Of a stretch of 64,000 bases of DNA, positions 47,526 through 58,700 are shown piece after piece. The notes under the pieces are model-generated. The model was given only the letters and a program-made list of their open reading frames with translations. It made no database searches and was not told the DNA's origin. Position 1 is the first letter of the stretch. Each line of letters opens with the position of its first letter. The translations under genes and the position numbers were made by a program. Location: contig OZ022511.1 of the NCBI GenBank assembly GCA_963989385.1, forward strand, positions 28,390,503 to 28,454,502, in the 5' to 3' direction. Source of the DNA: Ctena decussata. Its lineage: Eukaryota; Mollusca; Bivalvia; Lucinida; Lucinidae.

Positions 47526-48540
47526 TATGCCCGTTTTGAAAAAGGGGACGTATTATGTCATGGCGTTGTCCGTCTGTCCGTAAACATTCTTGTGCGTGCC
47601 AGAAATCGGTAACCATTTGGGATATCTTCATGAAATTTGGTAGGGATATATATTAGGTTGGGAGAACATGCCGGGTACAAGAATGGTTGCTCCCCCTTCC
47701 TTAGTTTCCAAGTTATGCCCCTTTGATTTATTTTTTCCTTCAAGTCTTGTGTGCACCACAACTAGATAACCGTTCGGAATATCTTCATGAAACTTCATAG
47801 CAAGGTGTATGAAGTCCCAACGATGTGTGGCGTTTAACAATGGCTGCTCTCCCTTTGTTTTACAGATACATCCCTTTCATTAGTTCTTTTATACTATTTT
47901 TGTGTATACTTATCTTGAGCATGCCTTAACTTGGTAATCATTTGGAATATCAAGATGAAATTTAATAGCAGTGTGCATAATCACAAAACAATGTGTTGCA
48001 AATAAGAATGGTTGCTCCCCCTTTCTTAATTTTGGAGTAACCTCCCTTTGATTAGTACTTTTAGGCGTTTCTCATTCACTCCATACCTCCTTAATCTTTT
48101 GAAACATTAGAATGAAACTTTGTAGGAATGTGTAGAATAATGGGGCAATGTATCCTGAGCAAGAACCTCAACTCTGGCTTACTTATTGAATTATATGCCC
48201 TTGCATAAATTTCTGGTTTACTCTGCAACTCGTTCATCGTTTAAGATATTTTAAGACAACTTAATATATTGTCAAGGGAATGTAGTAGAACCAAGAATGG
48301 TATATCTAGTATATTTAGGTTATCTCCCTTGTTGACTTTGGCAAGCAACTTCACCTAGGAAGCTAATTTTTGGTATACTAATAGTATTTGATGTGTTAGA
48401 TATTTAAATAATGTTGCAGTCATTAATTATAGAGTGGTTGCCCCTGCTTGTCCTTTTGTAAACAATCTTGTTCATTCTGTAACTACTTTATGACATTGAA
48501 TGGGCATATTATGCGCAGCTTGCAAAGCCCTTGTTAAACC
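47526..48540 (+). repeat. Family F element, ATGCCCGTTTTG cap
   Basis: ATATGCCCGTTTTGAAAAAG with GTCCGTCTGTCCG, then diverged units of about 170 bp (GGAATATCTTCATGAAACTT, AGTTATGCCCCTTTGATT). Confidence 0.75.
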
Positions 48541-49170
48541 CATGTTTGAAAGTTTCAATCTATGATATTAAACTTTCAAGTAGATATTTTGAAATTTCGT
48601 GGTTAAGAAATTAATTTTCAAAATCAGGTTTGACAGGTTAATACTTTGGACTGAAGACCTGAAACCTAGGCTTGGAAGTTTTTAAACCGAAGTGTGAAGA
48701 CTCTATATGAATGTCTGATTTCAGTGCATAAACCATCATATTTATTCTGCTGCCTGACATACTGAACTAAACCAAGCATAAAATTTTAACTCATTTTGTC
48801 TTGAGCCTGGTTATTTTTCAAACCTGCTCATGTTAACCTATATTTGCCTTATAGATAATAATTTACCCTGTGGTCATTCTCATATGGCTGCATGACACAA
48901 AAATGCTTCTTGCACATATAGTCTAAGCAGAAAATTTTAAAACAACTTCAAATACACTTAAAGTACAATCACTGAGTTTGCTATAATAAGACACATATAT
49001 CTCACGGAATAATTGATTGCATGAATGAACAGACTGTATTTCTGTATAACTGTGGTTTGTCCCTAAAAATAGTATTGCCATTTCTGTATAATTGTGGTTT
49101 GTCCCTAAAAATAGTATTGCCACTAACACGAACAGAGAAACTTTTTTTGTGCACTTATTCTGCTACATAA
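48541..49170. other. Unassigned intergenic sequence
   Basis: No gene. A 52 bp direct duplication (CTGTATAA(C/T)TGTGGTTTGT) occurs at 49030-49120. Confidence 0.5.
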
Positions 49171-49172
49171 TG

Positions 49173-49540
49173 TAAGGTGTATGGGTACACCTCCATGTCC
49201 CCCCCCCCACCCCTTCCAACAACCAATAAAGTGGCATGTGCACCCAGCAAAGACTCCGATCAGCCTGGGCATCAGCCCAGTCTAATCAGAGTCTAAGCTG
49301 TGTGCTTACTGGGTACCTAAGGGTCTAAGCTAGCTCCATGGGGACAGCAAAGACTCTGATCAGACTGGGCGCATGCCCAGGATGATTTGAGTTTTTGCTG
49401 GGCGCACATACCACTTTGTTAGTTTTGTCATGTCGCGATTCATTTCTCTACTGGAGGTCAATATTTTCCTTTAAGAGTTGATCCCCATCATAAAGAGGGA
49501 AAATGTAAACAGCATTTGCTTCACTGGAAAAAGCTACCAC
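49173..49540. repeat. Family I element split by family A copy 17
   Basis: Family I left end GTGTATGGGTACACCTCCAT is interrupted by a family A copy at 49216-49443; family I text resumes (TTTTCCTTTAAGAGTTGATC). Confidence 0.75.
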
Positions 49541-49639
49541 TGAATCAGCTGCACATTTATCCATTTATCTTACAGTAAATGCCATTCACTGTAAGATAAA
49601 TAGATAAACATCCAACAGGGCATTCACCATAATGAAGGG

Positions 49640-49905
49640 ATAAACATTCTGCTGAAGCAACTATCATTTTGATTTTTGCCTCCCTTCTCAATGAGAATCA
49701 ACTTTTTAAAGAAAAGAATTTTCTCCTCAAGGAGCAATTTCTTTCCGTTAAGAGCAGATCTCTTTTTTGGAAGGGTTTTATCCTCCAGGGAAACAAGCAG
49801 GGTCATAGAAGTTGTTCCCCTTTGCAAAAATTCTTAAAAAAAAAAAAAAAAAAAAAAAAGCAAAAAAAAAAAAAAAAAAAAAAAAACAACATGAGGTGTA
49901 TCCTA
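49640..49905. repeat. Family I element with poly-A runs
   Basis: Inverted family I halves, then A runs at 49836-49859 and 49862-49885. The frames that cross the A runs are artefacts. Confidence 0.75.
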
Positions 49906-49947
49906 CAACTAAATAATTTCCAACAAGAAAAGCTGTCCAAGTAGATA

Positions 49948-51973
49948 TGAGCCCTGACACAAGACCAGAGGACCATTGGTCCTGTAGCTCACCTGAGTCC
50001 ATTCATCCTTAGCACTCAAGAGTAAGAAACACTGAAGTAAGTTGTACAATTTGGCCTAATTTCAACTTTGACTGAGTTATTATGCTTGTCCTAGTAAATA
50101 TTAGCAAGTTTGATGAAGTTACAAAAAAAAAAAAAACATATTTGTAAAACTTTTTGCCTAAATATTGCAGTAACACAGAAATAAATGCCAATTTGCACTT
50201 TTCCCAATACAAGTCTATGGAAACTTTAAAATGCCATAGTAATGAAACCATGTGGGCAACAATAATAAGAAACAATATTTACGTAGCGGCTAATGTCATG
50301 AACATGTATGCAAAGAATCAGCTACATCCCCCTATATGGTTTTTGAGGAAAAGATTTTTAAATATTTTTTTCAAAAATATTTCCTTAATATTGCCATGGC
50401 AACAAATCGAATTCTGCAATTAGGACAAAATTAATAGGAATCATAGAGGACTACTCAAGCAACATTTCTGTAGATAAAAAATCCAAAAATAACTACAGGG
50501 AGATAGCAAAAACTGCAGCTTTCCATTTTTCCCATTATATTTCAATGGAAACTATAAGTTGCCATACCAACCTAACCGCTGAAGCAATTGCCATAAAAAA
50601 ACTGTAATTATATAGAAGCTTGTACAAAGATCCGTTCTGTAAAGTTTGAGCTTTATCGGCCACATAGTTTCTGCAAAAATGATATTTTAATATTTTTTTC
50701 TATTTTTAACCATTCGGTTGCATTGGCAATCAGCCAAATTGTGCAATTTACATAAATTTCATGTGGTTGATAGAGGACTACTCCAGGAACATTTCTGTAA
50801 AAGTTTTGTCAAAATATCTGCAGTTACATAGCAATAAATGCAAATTTTCAATTTTCCCATTATAAGTCAATGGCAACTTTATGTTGCCATAGCAACCAAA
50901 CTGCCGGAGCAATTGCCAAGAAAAACAGTCTTTTCATAGACAGAAGTACCTAGATCCTTTCTGTGAAGTTTGAGCTTTATTGGTTATATAGTTTCTGAGG
51001 AGATGATTTTTGAATATCTTTTCTATTTTTAACCTTTCGGTTGCCATGGCAACCAGCCTAATTGTGCAATTTACATAAATTTCATGTGGTTGATAGAGGA
51101 CTACTAAAGGAACATTTCTGTAAAAGTTTTGTCAAAATATCTGCAGTCACATAGCAATAAATGCAAATTTTCAATTTTCCCATTATAAGTCAATGGCAAC
51201 TTTAAGTTGCCATAGCAACCAAACTGCTGGAGCAATTGCCAAGAAAAACAGTATTTTTATAGACGGTAGTACCTAGATCCTTTCTGTGAAGTTTGAGCGT
51301 TATTGGTTGTATAGTTTCTGAGGAGATGATTTTTGAATATCTTTTCTATTTTTAACCTTTCGGTTGCCATGGCAACCAGCCTAATAGTGTAATTTACATA
51401 AATTTCATGTGGTTGATAGAGGACTACTCAAGGAACATTTCTGTAAAAGTTTTGTCAAAATATCTGCAGTGACATAGCAATAAATGCAAATTTTCAATTT
51501 TTCCCATACAAGTCAATGGAAACTTTAAGTTGCCATAGCAACCAAAGTTCTGAAGCGATTTGGATAAAAAACAGTATTATTGGTTCCCCCTGCCTATAGA
51601 TGCTATATATGAAATTTGGTAACAATGGGCCTTGTAGTTTCAGAGGAGATGTTTGAAAATATTGACGGACGACGGACGGACGGACGGACGACGGACGACG
51701 GATGCCTGCCTATACTATAAGCTCACCTGTGAGCCTTCGGCTCAGGTGAGCTAAAAACCAACAACGTGATTGTGCACCTAGCACAGACTCAGATAAGCCT
51801 GGGCATCTGCCAAGTCTGATCAGTTTTCCTTAAGCCTTTAAAGGGTAGCTAAGAGTCCAAGCTACCTTCGTGCGGACAGAGAAGACTCTGATCAGACTGC
51901 GCGGATGCCCAGGCTGATCTGAGTCTGCGCTGGGCACACAACCACTTTGTTAGTTCTCTCGTGTCGCGGCTCA
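49948..51973. repeat. Family A copy 18, split by a family F element
   Basis: The left tip TGAGCCCTGACACAAG (49948-49963) and the rest from AAAACCAACAACGTG (about 51754) to GTCGTGTCGCGGCTCA-like text are one family A copy with a 1.8 kb insertion. Confidence 0.82.
49958..51754 (-). repeat. Family F element with RFX-type palindromes
   Basis: Minus orientation. Right cap AGCTCACCTGTGAGCC/GGCTCAGGTGAGCT is preceded by GACGGACGGACGG runs (51664-51710). Left close is AGGACCATTGGTCCTG. About five units of 323 bp (50464, 50791, 51114, 51437) carry GTTGCCATGGCAAC or GTTGCCATAGCAAC. Confidence 0.88.
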
Positions 51974-52016
51974 ATAATGTACACTGTCCTTGCAGAAGAT
52001 GAATTTACTCTTGAAA

Positions 52017-52799
52017 TTAGCCGTGTTGACCAGCTTCCAGTAGAGTGGTGAGCACTCTTAAAGACCTAGTAGTCTCATCTTCATTGTCCATATTATTAGT
52101 CAGTACCCTCAACGATTTGGTCGTTTCATCCTCAAGTTCAGCCTCAACAAAATTCTGAACAAATTCAGGTGTTTCAACGACATTTTCAGACCTCCCAGCT
52201 TCAATAATGTACACTTCATTCCCTACAGACATCCCTTCAGAGGGAATGGGGACAATACCATCGTCTACGATGACTTCCTGTTCAAGTCCCACCATTTCGT
52301 CTTTTACCGCATACTGATGCGCTTCAGATTCGTCCATTTTATCGTAGTGCAGCCTAAACATTGGTGCACCGATGATCCCCTTTGCAGCCAACTTCTCCCG
52401 CCTGATTGTCACCGATGCTTGCGGAAACGCTGGTTCTTGTATTGCCTTCTGTAGTGTCGGACAGAGATAATCCTTGTCAGCAACTGGTGATTCTAAGCGT
52501 TTCATATGTCTTGCCATTATTTGCTGAGTAAACTCTTCAATAGTTTTCTTCCGCCTCTTTGGTATTGTGGGCTTTCTGTTACCATCTGAACCCCGTCTCT
52601 TATACTCTACCACGTCTTCTTCAGTGACCTCTTTTCCCTCCTTCGTAACAAATGTTCCGTGTTTCAATTCACCAAACTTACCCATATCTTTTAATACCGG
52701 CTTTGTTACTACCTCAAGTTCATGTATTTTCCTTATGTGTTTGTCGAGGTTGCCTTTGATCAGAGTCTTGTGGTCACAAAATTGGCATGCTAAGTAATG
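52017..52799 (-). CDS. Zinc finger gene, last exon (finger 8, tail and stop)
   Basis: After ttttcag the frame reads HYLACQFCDHKTLIKGNLDK then HIRKIHE and runs to TAA at 52017. The frame extending further upstream to 52883 is intron. A 66-residue basic region precedes a long acidic tail with a repeated SLRVLT peptide. Confidence 0.9.
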   Translation of the reverse strand, partial: HYLACQFCDHKTLIKGNLDKHIRKIHELEVVTKPVLKDMGKFGELKHGTFVTKEGKEVTEEDVVEYKRRGSDGNRKPTIPKRRKKTIEEFTQQIMARHMKRLESPVADKDYLCPTLQKAIQEPAFPQASVTIRREKLAAKGIIGAPMFRLHYDKMDESEAHQYAVKDEMVGLEQEVIVDDGIVPIPSEGMSVGNEVYIIEAGRSENVVETPEFVQNFVEAELEDETTKSLRVLTNNMDNEDETTRSLRVLTTLLEAGQHG

Positions 52800-55700
52800 C
52801 TGAAAAAATAAAAGATGTAGTCCTATAAAAACCAAACATGCAATAATATATATTACCCCTAATGTGCGTAAGTATTGGGACACCTAAAATAATTAATTTT
52901 CCATTTGTCCCAAATTGCATATGCACATTACAGTAAATCTTCAAAATTTCAAACGAGAATTTCACAGAATGCTGTACAGCACATGTCTGCACTTGGCCAT
53001 AAAACAGAGCCAAACTGAAAAAAATCAACAACGGTTCATGTTGCTGATGCCAAAAAGAAACCTTTACGCAAATCTGTCGAGTTAGTGAAGCATAAATTAT
53101 GGAACATGAGCTAAAAGTATTGGTTGTTAAGCTTCCCGCTTCTAGGTGTAAGCACGAACCATATTTCATGATTCTAGGCCTAATAGTTCAGAGAAACAGA
53201 GCTAAACCAGAAAACTCCACATACATTTGTCAAGCCAGTGAAACATAAAAATTGTCATGACCTCAGTGTTCTCCCCAGTCCATTAAGGCATGTCGTTTGC
53301 AACATGCCTTCCTAATCAAATTACCTTCACAACATGCCTTAATTTCCAATGGAAACTTATGGAAATTCTATAACCTGCATTTCTTAGCCAGTCAAGTTCT
53401 TTTAAATGCCTTAAGGATCATCAATATATTTATTATGTAAATTTAGGCTAATTTTGACAAAGCATTGCTATATTAAGGATTTAAAAAATTAGTCAACAAG
53501 TCAAAATCTGAATTTTGAGTTAAAAGCGACATGCCTTCTGAAATTTCTGGGGAGAACACTGGACCTGATAGTGATGGTTGCATTAAGCATCTCTCTTTTA
53601 GATGTAAGTATAAACACAGTTTCAAGACAGTAAACCAGAAAACTTGACAGAAGTTTATGCCGCTGGGAATGATAACATCGCAAAAGCAACACGTATGTCT
53701 CACTTCCACTAGGGTCAAGTCGGGCAACTTCGGACAGCGGGTAAATTTGGACATACCTTTGCAAACAGTGAAAATCCAGATGAGACAGCTCATAATGAGC
53801 CGTCTCCTCAGGATTTTCATTGTTTCCCTAGTTATTTTTGTTTTAATTCCAAACAACTGACATATAAAGAAAACAATGTCAATGTTCGAATTTACCTGCT
53901 GTCTGAATTTACCCGACTTGACCCTATAGCAAGGCAAGACATTCAACCTACGTCATACAGAGAATTCCAAGTCTAGGGTGCAAACAGGGTAGATCCAGAT
54001 GAGGCTGCTTATGATGAGCCACCTAATCTGAATCTACCCTGTTCGCAAATTCACCTATTTACAATTTGGGTCCTTTATGGGTTAAGTATACCTGCAACTG
54101 TAATTATGATGGTAATTGGGTAATTAACCTAAAGGAACAAGTTTTGTGAATTCCTCTTTGCTTTCCCAGTGGATGAAGCCCTCCTAAATGTAGTACTGTA
54201 AAACACTTATAGTTGGCGGTTACTGAATTTTGGCGATATTGGTGGCAAACAAAAATAGCGCTAAAATATAAATCTGCTAATATTTGATTTATGAACAGCA
54301 TAACAAAGGTTTAGATATGAAGGAGTACCTGATTATTATTTGAGATTTTTTATACCATTCCATTCAACTATACATTGTTGCAGTCCATTAGAATCATCTC
54401 GATGAGGCGATTCTAATAAATGCCACAATGTATAGTTAATGAAAAAGTGAGAAAAACTGTCACAAATTCACATGAAATTTTCATTATTATCTTGAGCCAT
54501 GATATATCTATACCACCAAAATTAATATGCGCCAATACCGGTATGTCATTCTCACTGAACCGCGAAATTTTGATACCACAAATATTAAGTGTTTTACAGT
54601 ATACTATGAATGGAAAGAATCAGCTCCAAGGGTAGTATCTACTTTTCAAAGGAATTTCTTCATAAGGGAGCTAATTCTTTCATGAGTTGATCCCCACTGA
54701 CAAAGGCAGCAAACATAAAATGGTACAGCCACTTCACCTGAAGGTGTATCCATTCATCTTGATGACTTTTTTTTACCTAAAATAACTGAAATACTGCCAA
54801 AAGGGTCATAAAACCACAAATCCATCCAGCCATCCATCCATCCATCCATCCATACCTGTCTGGGTTCATGTTTTAGCTTTATGTGGGTCGTTAAACATCT
54901 CTTTGTGGCTGTTTTGTAGGTACATCCCTCATGGTCACACTTGAAACGATCCCTAAATCCTAGAGAACAATAACAGCACAGCTCCAGATTAGTGGGTGAG
55001 AAGATACTAATTCTATGACGAATTTCCTTGTTTTTTACTTCTCACAAAAATGTACATATGTCATTCAAGGCCTAGAAGAATCACTTAGAATTAAAGAAAA
55101 ATTGACCAATTTAATGGCAAAATCCCAACCATATGCTTTTAAAGTAAAAGCACAATTCCAATTCTATCTGGAAACTATTAATTCAAGCTGTGATTAATTA
55201 GCAAAAAATATTGCAATGGTACATGTATTATTCAAAATTACTGAAACGAAATTTTACGTTTTTAAAAAGTCCAGAAAGTAGGGAAACCAAAATTTTATCA
55301 AATGTTCTGATTTGTTTCTAAATATACTACATAGAACAATACAAGCTTTGCCATTCCCAAGCTTTTATGGTAATTATAGTAAACTATGTACCTCCATGAA
55401 CAACTTTAACATGTCTGTTGACATCATACTGTGACATAAACATCTTGTTGCACGTCGGACATGGCGTATCCTTCACACCTAAACAAAAACAGACTGATAA
55501 ATACCATTTAGATCACCTAAACATTATCTTTCCAAATTCGTCAGGACAGAACATCTAGGTCATTGAGCAGCCACACAGCTGACCTTCAAAACAAAACCAA
55601 GGCCTGGTTGTTCAAAACTTACTATATTGTTAATTAATGAAACATTGAATTTTCAAACATAATATATGTAAAAGCACTGCCATTTCTCCTAAATTTTTTC

Positions 55701-58700
55701 AGCAAAAAAAATGTTACCGCAATTGTTTTGTCTTTTTTGAGTACTGTAAGACTAAACTAATCCTAGACTTATGACTTCGTTAAGCTAATGATGCTTTGAA
55801 CAACTGGGCCAAGACCTACATCAAAATTTGAGCCGCGACACGACAAAACGAACGATGTGGTTGTGCCCCCAGTGCAGACTCAGATCAGCCTGGGCATCTG
55901 CCCAGTCTGATCAGAGTCTTCACTGGCCACATGGAAGTAGCTTAGACCCTTAGCTACCCTTTAAGCACCTAGTGGAGAGTTTGATCAGACTGAAATGATA
56001 CCCAGGCTGATCTGAGCCTGTATTGGGCGCACAACCACATTGCTGGTTTTTTGGTTTTGTCGTGTCCCAGCTAAAATGTTCACTGTAGGCCATACACAAG
56101 TCTACATCAAATGGTGTCACTATTCAGAGCTTTGTCAAGTATATTTAAGCCGTGACACGACAAAACCAACAAAGTGGCATGTGCACCAATAAAAGACTCA
56201 GCTCAGCCTAGGCATCCACCCATCCTGATCAGAGTCTTCCTTGTGTGCTTAAAGGATAGCTATGGGTCTAAGCTACCTCCATGCCAACAGCGAATACTCT
56301 GATCAGACTCGATGTATGCCCAGGCGGATCTGAGACTTAGCTGGACACAAATGCCACTTTGTTTGTTCTGTCAAGAATATTTGCTTTAATACCGTATCAT
56401 AATCTGAAATAATTTGACAGCTTATCACAGTAACCACTGTAAACACTGATCATACTGCTTCCAAAGCCCTTCACTGTTACCTGCACTGTTAACCAACACT
56501 TTTATAAGACTTGGCCCAGTTGTTCAAAAGTAACAACTTCACAAGTTAACAGGACAGTAAAATTTCAATCACACTGTACGTAAAAACACTGCCATTTTTT
56601 CTCAAAAAAAAAAAAGTGTGAGGAGCTTTTGAACTGCCCTGCAGAGGAAAAAGCAGTTTCCCAATTTTAAATGTGTAAAGCATTGCTCTACATAAGAGGG
56701 GTATTTGATGATAATTGAGGGATAATTTTCTTTATTTCTCATTGAAACCATGTTGTGACCCCTCATCTAAACCGTCTCGTCGAGACGGTTCAGATGAGGG
56801 GTCACAACATATGTTTTTATCCAGAATTAACAAAAAATTGTTCTTAATTATCACCAAATACTCCCTCTTATCTAAAGCTCTGGGGCTGGTTGTTCAAAAC
56901 TAACGATGTCGTTAGTTAACGTTGCACTGCAAAAGCTTCTCACATTTTTTCAACAAAAAATATCAGTGTATTTGATTCTAAAGTCTTAAAGCACTTAACA
57001 AGTTGACCTCTTTACGAGCTCGTTAGGCTAACGATGCTTTGAACAACTGGGCCCTGGTGTAAAGACTTGAAACTGAGAAAAGTTTTTATAGGGATGATGA
57101 TGAAAAACTAGGGCTTTCAAACCAGTCTTTTATAATTGTACTTTTTTCAAAACAGTGTATACATAGGAGTACAAACCTGTATGAGCCTTCTTATGCAGGT
57201 TATATGTCCTTTCTGACCAGGCAATAAATGAGCAGAGTTCACACTGAAATCTGAAAGAAAAGCAACAACAAACAATAAAAATTTGGTTGAACACTATGTC
57301 TCACCTATCAGCAACTTATCACAGAAATCTAGTGAACATATGCACAGCTCCAGATAAGGTGGGTTTTCAAGAAAATTCTGTGATAACTTTTCTTATTTCT
57401 CAATGAATATATACCCGGTATGTTGTGACCCCTCATTAGAACCGTCTCAGCAAGACGGTTCTAACAAAGGGTCACAACATACCTTTATATGGAGTAGTAA
57501 TGTAAAACTATCCCAAAATTATCCCTGTTAATCCTTCTTATCTGAAGCACTGCATAGGTTCACAAGTTATCCAGGTCAACCTAAAAAGCCACCTGAAAAG
57601 CAATATCTGTGTCTCGGATCTGCTTGATTAAGCATACATGTATTTTATGAAGACTGTTGATGTTATAATTTTAAAATTCTCCCATTTTAAGTTCTAACTT
57701 TTCAAGTCCTTCCCTAATTTTCCTGACCAATAACTATATTCCTCAACTTTTCCCGACCTGGTAAAAACCACTTTCGATGCCCTTCCCTGATTTTGGCAAA
57801 ACTGCTTAGGAACTAGGTACATGTGCTTTCTCAGTTTGTAGCGCGATTACATGAGAAACACATCTCTTATCCTCTAACTAACTACTGACTTTGCTTATCA
57901 GCAATTAATTTGCATCTGGGGAGTTATGTAAGATAAATTAACACCTATGTCCACTAGCAGCTAGGTAATGACTTAATAAGATGTGCCAAAATACTTTTAG
58001 TTATTTTCTCTGGCCATATCAGTTAGTAATAAAGGCAGAGTAGTGATTCAAAGACTAAATCCTATTAATTTTTCCTGTTTAACAATATTCTTGACTCTGA
58101 AATTATAGTTTTGAACACTTGTATTGTTTGTTTTACTTTTTTTAATAAATGGTACTACAACGTTAACGGCCACATCTGGTTATCATGTCAGCTTATTCAA
58201 GAATTCCTAGACTTCACAGAGCTCTAGATAAGAGGGAGTATTTGATGATAATTAAGGATAATTTTTCTTATTTCTCATCGAAACCATACATTGTGACCCC
58301 TCATCTGAACCGTCTCGTCGAGACGGTTCAGATGAGGGGTCACAAAATATGTTTTTATGCAGAATAAACTAAAATTATCTCTAATTATCACCAAATACTC
58401 CCTCTTATCTAGAGCTCTGACTTCACCAAGATCATCTCCAGAAACAACCAAGATCACAGCTGGAGATGACATAAATGAACAAACCCGACCTATCCCACTT
58501 TAGGTCTGTTACCTGGGGTTCGTTGGGTACACTTTTCTAAGAGAGTGCTTTTAGCATGACCTGACTGATCTTGTGTGGATAGCCCAGCCTCTGATCAGAC
58601 TGAGTGGATGTGCCAGCTGATTTAAGTGTTTTGAGTATGTACGTGGCTTACCCTAATGTGCTTAAATATTGGGACACCTAAAACATTAATTTTCCATTGG

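Noticed and set aside
49669..50002. Lysine-rich and phenylalanine-rich open frames
   Set aside because: Translation of two poly-A runs in a repeat.
52800..52883. N-terminal hydrophobic extension of the zinc finger last exon frame
   Set aside because: It looks like a membrane segment but is translated polypyrimidine tract and intron; a good acceptor and phase match place the exon start at 52799.
53473..53946. 157-codon minus-strand open frame
   Set aside because: It crosses two miniature transposons and their junctions, with no domain.
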